Source: CAYMUC01 sp964471865
GTDB lineage: Bacteria; Actinomycetota; Acidimicrobiia; Acidimicrobiales; Ilumatobacteraceae
DNA: 64,000 bases
Direction of reading: 5' to 3'
Assembly: GCA_964471865.1 (NCBI GenBank)
Contig: CAYYHU010000005.1
Location: 26,416-90,415, forward strand
Shown here one piece after another: positions 16,445 through 25,090 of this stretch. Position 1 is the stretch's first letter, and every line of letters begins with the position of its first letter. The notes beneath the pieces were generated by a model that saw nothing but the letters and a program-made list of their open reading frames with translations, did not search any database and was not told the origin of the DNA. The translations under genes and the position numbers were made by a program.

Positions 16445-17065
16445 TCACCCTCGGGCGGTTGGGGTGGTGGCCACCGGTATCACACAGGCCAGCCCCATAC
16501 CCTGACGGTCCCTCAGGGTGACGGTTCCGAACGGACATCGGCTGTCGAAGGGAATCAGAGCCTCCACGACCGCGTCATGGGTTTGATCACAGCTGACTTC
16601 CCGAGCCAACTCGCCTGGTTCCACGACTACGCAGGAACCGGCGACGAGCAGATTGTCCACAGGCGCCGGACCCGAGGGTTGGACGAGCACCGACAACACG
16701 ATCACGCCGATCGAACCGACCGCCACGAGCCCGAGAACGAACCGCCAGGGGAAGCGTGCCGGTCCCGGAGGCGGGGTCATCGCTACCGGTTCGGCAGCGG
16801 TCGTGGTGGCGCTTGCGGTGACGGGTCGTGAGCTGCGAAGCATCAACGTCTCGTCATACGCTCGCCGCCGAGCCGGATCCGACAGCACCCGCCAGGCCTC
16901 GTTGATTCGTGACATGGCTTCGGACTCGGGGCCGGATGCAGCCGAACCCCGAGTGTCGGGATGCAGATGCCGAGCGAGACGCCGATAGGCGGCTCGGATC
17001 TCGGCGAGATCGGCTCGGCTGTCGACACCGAGTATCTCGTAATGGTCCGGTGAGTTGCGGGGCAC
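16445..17065 (-). CDS. Membrane-anchored J-domain protein
   Basis: 206 residues. An N-terminal J domain (residues 7-72) keeps the HPD motif at 35-37 that stimulates DnaK. A linker rich in Thr/Ala/Pro, one membrane helix (about 105-127) and an extracytoplasmic domain with four cysteines (GSC, VSCDQTHD, SRCPFG, LAC) follow. The C-terminal part resembles the septum-formation domain seen in actinobacterial membrane proteins, where cysteines pair outside the cell. The role is unknown: it may tether DnaK to the membrane. It lies 7 bases after the 2-hydroxyacid dehydrogenase gene. Confidence 0.82.
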   Translation of the reverse strand: MPRNSPDHYEILGVDSRADLAEIRAAYRRLARHLHPDTRGSAASGPESEAMSRINEAWRVLSDPARRRAYDETLMLRSSRPVTASATTTAAEPVAMTPPPGPARFPWRFVLGLVAVGSIGVIVLSVLVQPSGPAPVDNLLVAGSCVVVEPGELAREVSCDQTHDAVVEALIPFDSRCPFGTVTLRDRQGMGLACVIPVATTPTARG

Positions 17066-17072
17066 GGGTGCT

Positions 17073-18011
17073 TCAGTAACCGAGGTCGGCGTCGATCGAC
17101 CCGATCAGGTCGACACCGTCACGGTAGCGGCGAACGTTCGTGGTGATCCTCTCGGCCAGCAACGGAACCGCCATCTCCGGGGTGTTGCCGACATGGGGCG
17201 TGATGATGCACCGCGGTTCGCTCCACAACGGATGACCTGGCGGGAGAGGCTCGGGATCGGTGACGTCGAGACCGGCACCCCCGATTCGCTCCTCGGCGAG
17301 TGCCCGAACCAGATCCTCGGTGACGATATGACGGCCTCGCGCCACGTTCACGAGCCAGGCATGAGGTTCCATCATTTCCAGTTCGCTGTGGCCGATGATC
17401 CCCACGGTCTCGTCGGTGAGCGCGAGGGCGAGAACGACCAGATCGGCACCCGGCAACGCGTCGGCGTAGCGGTCCGCCTCGAGGACATCCGCCACCCCAT
17501 CCATGGCCTGCACCCGATTGCGCACCACCGTGATGTGGCAATCGAAGGGGCCGAGAAGCCGAACCAACGATTCGGTGATGCCCCCACCACCCAGGATCGT
17601 CACGCGGGCTCCGAGCAGGTTGCGACCCCGCGGAGACGACCACGCACTTTCGCGGGCATAGGACCCGACCCCGCGCAGACCCGCAAGGGCGAGACCCAGA
17701 GCCATCTCGGCCACCGGTTCGGCATAGACACCCTTACCGCAGGTCCACCGGCGATCGCGATCGACGAGATGGACATAGCGTTCCACCCCTGCCCAGGGCA
17801 ATTGGATCCAGTCCAGATGCGGATGCGCTGTCAGTAACTCCCCCAGGGCCGTGGCGTCATGGGGGTGCCCCCACACGAGTCCGGTGGCCTGGGAGGGATC
17901 CACGACCTCAGCCCCGGCTGCGAGCACGGCCTCGGCCATCCAAGCCGGCGCCTCGGAAGGTCCGACCGCGATTTTGACGGCGTCACCCGCGGGTGAGGAG
18001 GCCTGCGACAT
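17073..18011 (-). CDS. D-2-hydroxyacid dehydrogenase (NAD-binding)
   Basis: 312 residues with the D-isomer-specific 2-hydroxyacid dehydrogenase fold. The nucleotide loop is degenerate (VTILGGGGITESLVRLL). VNVARGRHIVTEDL holds the substrate/NAD Arg, GAGLDVTDPEPLPPGHPLW holds the conserved aspartate/glutamate region, and the His in ITPHVGNTPEM is the catalytic base. It reduces 2-keto acids or oxidises D-2-hydroxy acids; the substrate cannot be read from sequence. It starts 10 bases after potC and so probably shares the polyamine-transport transcript, which hints at a keto acid formed during amine catabolism. Confidence 0.9.
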   Translation of the reverse strand: MSQASSPAGDAVKIAVGPSEAPAWMAEAVLAAGAEVVDPSQATGLVWGHPHDATALGELLTAHPHLDWIQLPWAGVERYVHLVDRDRRWTCGKGVYAEPVAEMALGLALAGLRGVGSYARESAWSSPRGRNLLGARVTILGGGGITESLVRLLGPFDCHITVVRNRVQAMDGVADVLEADRYADALPGADLVVLALALTDETVGIIGHSELEMMEPHAWLVNVARGRHIVTEDLVRALAEERIGGAGLDVTDPEPLPPGHPLWSEPRCIITPHVGNTPEMAVPLLAERITTNVRRYRDGVDLIGSIDADLGY

Positions 18012-18021
18012 CGGGCCGAGG

Positions 18022-18834
18022 TTAGCCAGTGCGTCGACGACGCCGGGCGCCCCAGATCGCTCCCAACACCATCAAGGTGATGCTCGCCGCGAGCAGCAGG
18101 GTGGCGAGCACGTTGACCTGAGCGGGGAACTGCACGCGGAAACTGGCGTTGATGTACACCGGGAACGTGGACAACGAACCGGCGTTGAACAAGGTGATGA
18201 TGAAATCGTCGATCGACAGCGCAAACGACAACAACGCGGCGGCGGCGATTCCGGGGAGGATCAGCGGGAACGTCACCGTCCAGAACGTCCGTATCGCCGA
18301 GGCTCCCAGATCCGCTGCGGCCTGCTCGAGTGTCCAGTCGAATCCCCGCACCCGGGCTCGTACCGTGAGAGCGACGAAACTCACCTGGAACATCACATGG
18401 GCGATGATCACCGTGGTCGATCCCCGAGAGACGTCCCAGTCGAGAAACAGCGTCGCGAGCGAGGATCCCAACACGACCTCGGGGGTGGTGAGAGGAAGGA
18501 CCAGCAAGAAGCCGAGAGGTCCCGAGCCACGGAACCGGTAACGCGCGAGCGCCAAAGCCATCATCGTGCCCAAGATCGTCGCGATCGTGGTGGACACCAG
18601 CGCGATCCTGACGCTCTGGGTGAACGCGTCGGTGAGGTTCGAATCCGAGAACGGATCACGCCAGTTGTCCCAGGTGAAACGCTGCCAGATCACGTTGTAT
18701 TTGCCGGCGGGTTCGTTGAACGAGAACGCCACGATCCACACGATCGGCACGAACAGATAGGCGAGTGCCGCCGCCGCGATCGCGTTGATGCCCCAGCGTC
18801 CCAATCGTCCCCGGGTGCTCGTGGGCATCGTCAT
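18022..18834 (-). CDS. potC: Spermidine/putrescine ABC transporter permease PotC
   Basis: 270 residues, six predicted membrane helices, and the cytoplasmic EAA loop (EQAAADLGASAIRTFWTVTF) that docks to PotA. The order potA-potD-potB-potC and the overall resemblance identify it as the second permease of a polyamine importer. It starts 10 bases after potB. Substrate (putrescine, spermidine or a related amine) is inferred from the family only. Confidence 0.9.
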   Translation of the reverse strand: MTMPTSTRGRLGRWGINAIAAAALAYLFVPIVWIVAFSFNEPAGKYNVIWQRFTWDNWRDPFSDSNLTDAFTQSVRIALVSTTIATILGTMMALALARYRFRGSGPLGFLLVLPLTTPEVVLGSSLATLFLDWDVSRGSTTVIIAHVMFQVSFVALTVRARVRGFDWTLEQAAADLGASAIRTFWTVTFPLILPGIAAAALLSFALSIDDFIITLFNAGSLSTFPVYINASFRVQFPAQVNVLATLLLAASITLMVLGAIWGARRRRRTG

Positions 18835-18844
18835 GGGAGCCGAC

Positions 18845-19918
18845 TCATGTGAGGTCCTCGGTTCCGAAGAACCGGCTGTAGACGATCACGGCGATGGTGA
18901 TGATGATCATCAGCACGAAGGCCATCGCTGCGGCGAGTGGGTAGTTGTTCTGCACCAGGAACTGGTCTTGGATCGAGTTGCCGATCATCGTGGTGTTCGG
19001 ATTACCCAGATACTGAGCGTTGACGAAATCGCCCGACGCGGGAATGAACGTGAGCAACGTGCCCGCGAAGACTCCCGGCAGAGACAACGGAACCACGATC
19101 TTGCGAAACGCTCCGAACGCCCCCGAATACAGATCCCGGGCCGCATGAACGAGACGCTCGTCGATCTTGTCCAGACTCACGTAGATCGGAAGGATCATGA
19201 ACGGCAAGAAGTTGTAGGTCAGGCCACCGATCACCGCAGCTGGTGTGTTGATCAGGCGATCACCCTCCATGATTCCGATCGCATCGAGGAGCCCCGTCAG
19301 GCGCAGCGTGTCGAGAACACCGACCACGGGTCCGTTATCGGACAGCAGGCTGCGCCAGGCGATGGTGCGAATCAGAAACGAGGTGAAGAACGGGATGACG
19401 ACGAGTCCCAACAAGATCGCCTTGGCCCGTCCACCTCGGAACGCGATCACATAAGCGAGGGGATACCCGATAGCGATGGTGAGAATCGTGGCGATCGATG
19501 CGTACAGGAATGCTCGACCCATCTGGGGGCCGAAATCGGTGAAGGCACGCCGATAGTTCTCGAACGTCCCGGTGAAGTCCGCCTCGACAGCGAAGCGACT
19601 GGGTAGTTCGGAGAGCGACAAGCGGGCCAGCACCACCAAGGGGGCCAGATAGAACAACGCCAGCCACAGCGTGCCGGGCTTCAACAGTCCGTAGGGCGCA
19701 AGCTTTCGACGAGCATCGGGCCCTGCGAACAGCGCCGTCGCGACCACGGTGATGACCGCCATTGCGACGAGGGCGAGTACCACGAGAGCCACCGGCCCCG
19801 TGACCCATCGCGCCCCCACCCCGACCAGAGCCAGACCACCCAGCGCAAGAGCGAGCAGCCCGGTTCGTTCGGGATGGGACGCGATGATGGTCGAGGGACG
19901 CGACGGCGACGCGGCCAT
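18845..19918 (-). CDS. potB: Spermidine/putrescine ABC transporter permease PotB
   Basis: 357 residues, longer than the ~285 of E. coli PotB. The first ~75 residues add two hydrophobic helices (LALGGLALVGVGARWV and LALVAMAVITVVATAL) before the usual permease core that begins LAPYGLLKPGTLWLALFYLAPL. The EAA-loop segment is VHAARDLYSGAFGAFRKIVV. It pairs with PotC to form the membrane channel. It begins 9 bases after the binding-protein gene and ends 10 bases before potC. Confidence 0.9.
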   Translation of the reverse strand: MAASPSRPSTIIASHPERTGLLALALGGLALVGVGARWVTGPVALVVLALVAMAVITVVATALFAGPDARRKLAPYGLLKPGTLWLALFYLAPLVVLARLSLSELPSRFAVEADFTGTFENYRRAFTDFGPQMGRAFLYASIATILTIAIGYPLAYVIAFRGGRAKAILLGLVVIPFFTSFLIRTIAWRSLLSDNGPVVGVLDTLRLTGLLDAIGIMEGDRLINTPAAVIGGLTYNFLPFMILPIYVSLDKIDERLVHAARDLYSGAFGAFRKIVVPLSLPGVFAGTLLTFIPASGDFVNAQYLGNPNTTMIGNSIQDQFLVQNNYPLAAAMAFVLMIIITIAVIVYSRFFGTEDLT

Positions 19919-19927
19919 CAGAGGTGG

Positions 19928-21139
19928 TCAGGCCCCCGTGATTCGAGAGAACGCCGCGTCGAATTCGGCTTCGACGTCCTCGCTCAGCGATGCGAACGGA
20001 TACACATTGGCCAACACCTCGGCATCCGGGAAGATCAACGGGTTCGCGGCGAGTTCGGGATCGATCTTGTCGATCTCCTCTCGCACACCCGCCACCGGCG
20101 ATACGTACTGCACCCACGCTGCGATCTGAGCGGCCTGCACCGGGTCGTAGACGAAGTTCATCCAGGCTGCGGCCTGATCCCGATTGGCGGCACCCTTGGG
20201 CATCACCATCGTGTCGGCCCAACTCGTGGCCCCCTCCTCGGGGAAGACGAACTGGATCCGAGGATCGTCGTACTGCAACTGCGCGACGTCACCGGACCAT
20301 GCGATACAGGCTGCGAAGTTCCCATTCGACAGATCATCGAAATAGTCGTTGCCGTGGAAACGACGGATCTGACCCGAGTCCTTGGCGGCTTCGAGCTGCT
20401 CGAAGGCCGGCGCGGCCTGATCGAAACTCGTGATGGTCGAGATGTCGATACCCAAACCGAGCATCAACAAGCCCATCGTGTCGCGCATTTCGGTCAGCAT
20501 GCCGATCTTGCCGGCGAAGGCCGGATCGAAAAGGTCTTCGACGCTGCGGATCTCGCGACCGGTCACCTCGGGGTTGTACGCGATTCCGGCAAAGCCTGTC
20601 TGCCAGGGCAGCGAGTACTCCCCCGCCGGATCCCAGGCCGGGTTACGGAGGTCGGGACGCAAGTTGACGGCGTTGGGGACCTGATCGAGGGGCAACGGAT
20701 CCACCCATCCCAGTCGGATGAGGCGCCCGGCCATCCAACCGGTGGGGGCGATGAGGTCGGGATCGATACGGTCCCCCCGACCCAGGATCGGCTGGATGAC
20801 GGCGAAGTACTCGTTGTTGTCGTTGAAGGCCTCGGTGTAGCGCATCGAGATGCCCGTGGCTTCGGTGAACCGGTCGACGGTGCCGATGAGTCCGTCCTCG
20901 GTGGGATCGATATAGGCCGGCCAGTTCTCGAAGAACAACGAACCCGGACCCGATGAGGCCGTCGTGGCCGGCGCTGCAGTCGTACCGGGCGCCTGCGTGG
21001 TCGCCGAGGACGAATCGTCGTCACCACAGGCCGCCAGCAACGCCGGCAGGGACAGTCCCGCGGCCCCGGCGAGACCGCCCCGGATCAGGAACTGACGACG
21101 ATCCACGCGCTGGGGCCGCCGATGGGGATGGTTGGTCAT
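19928..21139 (-). CDS. potD: Polyamine-binding lipoprotein PotD-like
   Basis: 403 residues. The N terminus has a twin-arginine-like signal (DRRQFLIRGG) and a lipobox LLAAC with Cys38 as the probable lipidated residue, followed by a Thr/Ala-rich linker. The mature part matches periplasmic-type spermidine/putrescine-binding proteins (FFENWPAYIDP, DLIAPTGWMAGRLIRLGW, SGDVAQLQYDDP). It would capture polyamine outside the membrane and pass it to PotBC. It lies 58 bases after potA, the widest gap inside the transporter operon. A Tat route is an inference from the RRQFL motif. Confidence 0.9.
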   Translation of the reverse strand: MTNHPHRRPQRVDRRQFLIRGGLAGAAGLSLPALLAACGDDDSSSATTQAPGTTAAPATTASSGPGSLFFENWPAYIDPTEDGLIGTVDRFTEATGISMRYTEAFNDNNEYFAVIQPILGRGDRIDPDLIAPTGWMAGRLIRLGWVDPLPLDQVPNAVNLRPDLRNPAWDPAGEYSLPWQTGFAGIAYNPEVTGREIRSVEDLFDPAFAGKIGMLTEMRDTMGLLMLGLGIDISTITSFDQAAPAFEQLEAAKDSGQIRRFHGNDYFDDLSNGNFAACIAWSGDVAQLQYDDPRIQFVFPEEGATSWADTMVMPKGAANRDQAAAWMNFVYDPVQAAQIAAWVQYVSPVAGVREEIDKIDPELAANPLIFPDAEVLANVYPFASLSEDVEAEFDAAFSRITGA

Positions 21140-21197
21140 GGTCGTTCCTCCGGTTGTTCACGGGTTGAAGGGACGGGATGCGCCGTCAGGTCGACGG

Positions 21198-22346
21198 TCA
21201 CAGGTGCGCCTCGATGTGGTCGACGTCGGTTCGGGTCGAACCGGCTCGTGCCGGCCAGCCATCGAGAAGATAGGGCAGATCATCACCCCAGGTGACCCAC
21301 AAGGGGTCACCTGGCCGCAAAAAAGGCAGATCGTCATGAGCGGTCACATTGACCACGACGTCGGTGCCATCCGCCAGGAGCACCACGGCTCGTACGGCGG
21401 GCCCCTGAAAAGTGACGTCTTCGACTCGTCCCTCGAGCCCATGTCCGGCGGCGGGTTCTTCCCGGCTCGGGCGCAACGCCTCGGGGCGCAACATCACCGA
21501 CACCGGCGCGCCGGGCTGGGTGACGTGGCCTCCACGGGCGCGTACCGTGGTTCCGGTTCGCAAGGTGACGACGGTGTCGGAGCCATCGGTGGCCTCGACG
21601 GTTCCCGGAAGCAGGTTCGCTGAACCGATGAACCCCGCGACGAAGAGCGTCGCAGGGCGCTGATAGATCTCTTGTGGCGTGCCGATCTGTTCGACGGTGC
21701 CCTCGTTCATCACCGCGATTCGGTCACTCATCGACAAGGCCTCACCCTGGTCATGGGTGACGAAGACGAAGGTGATTCCGACTTCGCGTTGGATCCGCTT
21801 CAGTTCGATCTGCATCGCTTCGCGCAACTTGAGATCGAGCGCCGCAAGCGGCTCGTCGAGGAGCAGAGCACTGGGGAAGTTCACCAACGCCCGAGCCAAC
21901 GCCACCCGCTGCTGTTGACCCCCTGACAGCGCTGCCGGACGACGCTGCGCGTAGTCGCCGAGGCGGACCACCTCGAGCATCTCGCGCACCCGACGATCGA
22001 TATCGGCTCGCGGCACCTTGGCACTGCGTGGGCCATAGGCCACGTTGTCGTACACGCTCATATGGGGAAACAACGCGTACTGCTGGAACACCGTGTTGAC
22101 GTTGCGACGATGAGGAGGAACCTTCGAGACGTCGTCACCGTCGAGCATCACCCGTCCCGAACTGGGTTGTTCGAATCCGGCGATCATCTTGAGAGTCGTC
22201 GTCTTGCCACACCCGGAAGGGCCCAGCATCGCGAAGAACTCACCGCGCCCGATCGCGAAATCGGCCTCGCGTACGGCGTGGACCGCGCCGTACTGCTTCG
22301 TGACATGGTCGAGTCGGATGACCTCATCACGGGTCACGGGCACCAT
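21198..22346 (-). CDS. potA: Spermidine/putrescine ABC transporter ATP-binding protein PotA
   Basis: 382 residues from the ATG at 22346. Walker A is GPSGCGKTT, the signature LSGGQQQR, Walker B LLLDEPLAALD and the H-loop VTHDQ. The C-terminal third is a TOBE-type regulatory domain, as in PotA. It energises import by the PotBC channel. In-frame methionines upstream are less likely because the family begins close to DEVIRLDHVTKQYG. It follows the aldehyde dehydrogenase gene by 78 bases on the same strand. Confidence 0.93.
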   Translation of the reverse strand: MVPVTRDEVIRLDHVTKQYGAVHAVREADFAIGRGEFFAMLGPSGCGKTTTLKMIAGFEQPSSGRVMLDGDDVSKVPPHRRNVNTVFQQYALFPHMSVYDNVAYGPRSAKVPRADIDRRVREMLEVVRLGDYAQRRPAALSGGQQQRVALARALVNFPSALLLDEPLAALDLKLREAMQIELKRIQREVGITFVFVTHDQGEALSMSDRIAVMNEGTVEQIGTPQEIYQRPATLFVAGFIGSANLLPGTVEATDGSDTVVTLRTGTTVRARGGHVTQPGAPVSVMLRPEALRPSREEPAAGHGLEGRVEDVTFQGPAVRAVVLLADGTDVVVNVTAHDDLPFLRPGDPLWVTWGDDLPYLLDGWPARAGSTRTDVDHIEAHL

Positions 22347-22424
22347 CACATGGTCCCACCTGCGACCCGTCCTGGGCAAGCACATCATGTGAGCCGCTCG
22401 GCCCGAGCGCGATCGAGCCCGATG

Positions 22425-23849
22425 TCACGAGTCCAGATTCACCATGACGTGTTTGATCCGGGTGTAGTCGTCGAGTGCGTACATCGACAGGTCCTTGCCA
22501 TACCCGGACCGCTTGTAGCCGCCATGGGGCATCTCGGCGACGAGAGGAATGTGGGTGTTGATCCACACACATCCGAAATCGAGAGCTTTGGCCATGCGCA
22601 TCGCGCGGCCCACGTCGCGAGTCCACACGCTCGACGCAAGTCCGTACTCGACACCATTGGCCCATGTGAGAGCTTGGGCTTCGTCATCGAAACGCTGCAC
22701 GGTGATCACAGGACCAAAGATCTCCTGCTGAATCATCTCGTCGGTCTGTTCGAGACCCGCCACGACCGTGGGCTCATAGAAATAGCCCGCACGATCGAGT
22801 CGGTGACCTCCGGTGAGGACCTCGGCATGATCGGGCACCCGATCGAGGAATCCGGCGACCCGGGACAACTGGGCCGGATTGTTCAAAGGCCCGTACAAGA
22901 CGTCATCGTCGGGATCTCCGGTACGAGTGGACCGGGCGACCTGCGCGAGCGCGGCGACGAAATCGTCATGGACCCGTGGTCCTGCAAGGACGCGAGTAGC
23001 CGCGGTGCAGTCCTGGCCGGCGTTGAAATATCCCGCCGTCGCGATGCCTTCGGCTGCCGCTTCCACATCGGCGTCGTCGAAGACGATGACGGGGGCCTTT
23101 CCCCCGAGTTCGAGATGCACCCGTTTCAACCCTGCCGCAGCGGCGCTCGCGACTTCCATACCTGCGCGCACCGAACCGGTCACCGAGACCATCGCCGGAG
23201 TCGGATGTGCCACCATCGCGCGACCCGTATCCCGGTCCCCGCAGATCACGTTGAACACCCCCGGAGGCAAGAACTCCGCCGCGATCTCGGCCAACAACAA
23301 CGTGGAGACCGGTGTGGTATCGCTCGGCTTGAGCACCACGGTGTTGCCTGCGGCGAGAGCCGGTCCGAACTTCCACACCGCCATCATCATCGGGTAGTTC
23401 CACGGTGCCACCTGAGCGCAGACTCCCACGGGTTCACGCCGGATGATCGAAGTCATCGACGCCATGTACTCCCCGGCTGCACGACCCTCGAGGTGGCGTG
23501 CGGCGGTGGCGAAGAACCGCAGTTGATCCACCATCGGAGGGATCTCTTCACTCGCAGTGAGCGCCCGAGGCTTCCCGGTGTTGCGAACCTCGGCATCGAT
23601 GAGATCACCGGCTCGGGCTTCGAGAGCGTCGGCGATGCGGAACAACGCCAGTGAGCGTTCCCCCGGGGTCTGACCCGCCCACCCCGCAAAGGCCGCCTCG
23701 GCGACCTCCATGGCCCGGTCGACATCGGCATCCACCGATCGCGGCGCGGCGGCATAGGCCTCCCCTGTCACCGGGTCGATCACAGGGGTGGTCTCGCCCT
23801 CGACACTGGCCGTTCGCTCTCCGCCGATGAAGTTCCACAACTGGTCCAT
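22425..23849 (-). CDS. Aldehyde dehydrogenase (gamma-aminobutyraldehyde type)
   Basis: 474 residues, full-length NAD-dependent aldehyde dehydrogenase. Catalytic Cys lies in AGQDCTAATR and the general-base Glu in LELGGKAP; the WNYPMMMAVWK segment binds substrate and cofactor. Closest in feel to gamma-aminobutyraldehyde dehydrogenases (PatD/YdcW), which oxidise the product of putrescine transamination to GABA. Its position at the head of the polyamine importer operon supports that. I chose the ATG at 23849 (MDQLWNFIGGE) over upstream frames because it matches the family start. Substrate assignment is inferred. Confidence 0.88.
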   Translation of the reverse strand: MDQLWNFIGGERTASVEGETTPVIDPVTGEAYAAAPRSVDADVDRAMEVAEAAFAGWAGQTPGERSLALFRIADALEARAGDLIDAEVRNTGKPRALTASEEIPPMVDQLRFFATAARHLEGRAAGEYMASMTSIIRREPVGVCAQVAPWNYPMMMAVWKFGPALAAGNTVVLKPSDTTPVSTLLLAEIAAEFLPPGVFNVICGDRDTGRAMVAHPTPAMVSVTGSVRAGMEVASAAAAGLKRVHLELGGKAPVIVFDDADVEAAAEGIATAGYFNAGQDCTAATRVLAGPRVHDDFVAALAQVARSTRTGDPDDDVLYGPLNNPAQLSRVAGFLDRVPDHAEVLTGGHRLDRAGYFYEPTVVAGLEQTDEMIQQEIFGPVITVQRFDDEAQALTWANGVEYGLASSVWTRDVGRAMRMAKALDFGCVWINTHIPLVAEMPHGGYKRSGYGKDLSMYALDDYTRIKHVMVNLDS

Positions 23850-23925
23850 GGCGTCATCGTGACAGATTCGCCACCCACCTCTGCGCGCGTCCGCGACAGG
23901 TCCGTGGAGGATCCATGATGGTGCC

Positions 23926-25056
23926 ATGACGCGTTTCGCCACCGTGGGTGTCCCCACCGAGATCAAACCGGCCGAAGGCCGGGTCGCGCTCACCCCTGAC
24001 GGAGTGCGTGAGCTCGAACGCACCGGCGTCGAGGTCCATATCCAGTCCGGAGCCGGTGAAGCGGCGTCGATCACCGATGCCGACTTCGAAGCGGCCGGAG
24101 CCACGATCGTTGCGTCATCTGCTGACGCGTGGGCCTGTGATCTCGTGGTCAAGGTCAAAGAACCCCTCGAGTCCGAGTTCGCCTTCCTGCGCGCCGACCT
24201 CACGTTGTTCACCTATCTCCACCTCGCAGCCGCCCCCGAGGTCGCTACCGCTCTTCTCGCCGCTGGCACCACCGCCCTCGCCTACGAAACCGTCCAGGAC
24301 GCGTCAGGGGCGCTGCCGTTGCTGGCTCCGATGAGTGAGGTCGCTGGACGCCTCGCTCCTCAGATGGCCGCGCAGTTCCTCGAACGCCATCGCGGTGGCC
24401 GGGGTGTGTTGATGGGCGGCGCCCCTGGGGTTCGTCCCGCCCGAGTCGTGGTCCTGGGCGCCGGCAATGTCGGCTGGAATGCGGCCTGGATCGCCGCCGG
24501 TATGGAAGCCGAGGTCGTGCTCGTGGACAAGAACCTCGACCGCTTGCGCTTCGTCGATCAGATCCATCGGGGCCGCATCTCGACCATGGCGTCCAATCGC
24601 GGAGCGATCGAACGAGCGGTCTCGGAAGCGGATGCGGTCATCGGTGCCGTTCTCGTCGCCGGAGGTCGCGCGCCCGTGGTCGTGGCCGAGGACCTCGTCG
24701 CCGCCATGCGCCCCGGATCGGTGATCGTGGATGTCGCGGTCGATCAAGGCGGGTGTATCGCCACGACGACACCGACGACTCATGACGATCCGATTCGGAT
24801 CCATCACGAGGTACTGCACTACGGGGTGACCAACATGCCCGGCGCAGTACCTCACACCAGCACCTACGCGTTGACGAACGCGACTCTTGGGTATCTCGTG
24901 GCTGTGGCCGAGCACGGGGTCGCCCAGGCCGCTCGCCGAGATCCGGCCTTGGCCCGAGGCCTCAACACCGTTGCAGGACACATCACGAATGATGCCGTCG
25001 CCGATGCTCTTGGTGAGACATCGGTCCCGTGGGCCGATCTGCTGGCACCCTCCTGA
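23926..25056 (+). CDS. ald: Alanine dehydrogenase
   Basis: 376 residues. Conserved N-terminal pyruvate-binding residues are seen: Arg19 in AEGRVALTP, the VKVKEP lysines (76, 78) and His99 in YLHLAAAP. The NAD fold (VVLGAGNVGWNAA) follows, then VDVAVDQGGC and the C-terminal HYGVTNMPGAVPHTST. The enzyme reversibly deaminates L-alanine to pyruvate and ammonia, or works as glycine dehydrogenase in some bacteria. It is divergent from the aldehyde dehydrogenase with 76 bases between, so both may be controlled from a shared region, and it would supply or drain amino nitrogen alongside polyamine catabolism. Confidence 0.92.
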   Translation: MTRFATVGVPTEIKPAEGRVALTPDGVRELERTGVEVHIQSGAGEAASITDADFEAAGATIVASSADAWACDLVVKVKEPLESEFAFLRADLTLFTYLHLAAAPEVATALLAAGTTALAYETVQDASGALPLLAPMSEVAGRLAPQMAAQFLERHRGGRGVLMGGAPGVRPARVVVLGAGNVGWNAAWIAAGMEAEVVLVDKNLDRLRFVDQIHRGRISTMASNRGAIERAVSEADAVIGAVLVAGGRAPVVVAEDLVAAMRPGSVIVDVAVDQGGCIATTTPTTHDDPIRIHHEVLHYGVTNMPGAVPHTSTYALTNATLGYLVAVAEHGVAQAARRDPALARGLNTVAGHITNDAVADALGETSVPWADLLAPS

Positions 25057-25066
25057 CAGCACCCCC

Positions 25067-25087
25067 GGCACCCCCAGCTAGGGTGCC
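25067..25087 (+). other. Inverted repeat just upstream of the P450 start
   Basis: GGCACCC / GGGTGCC, a perfect 7-bp stem with a 7-base loop, ends three bases before the P450 ATG, 10 bases after the ald stop. It could end the ald transcript or cover the ribosome binding site; neither is shown. Confidence 0.3.
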
Positions 25088-25090
25088 GAG

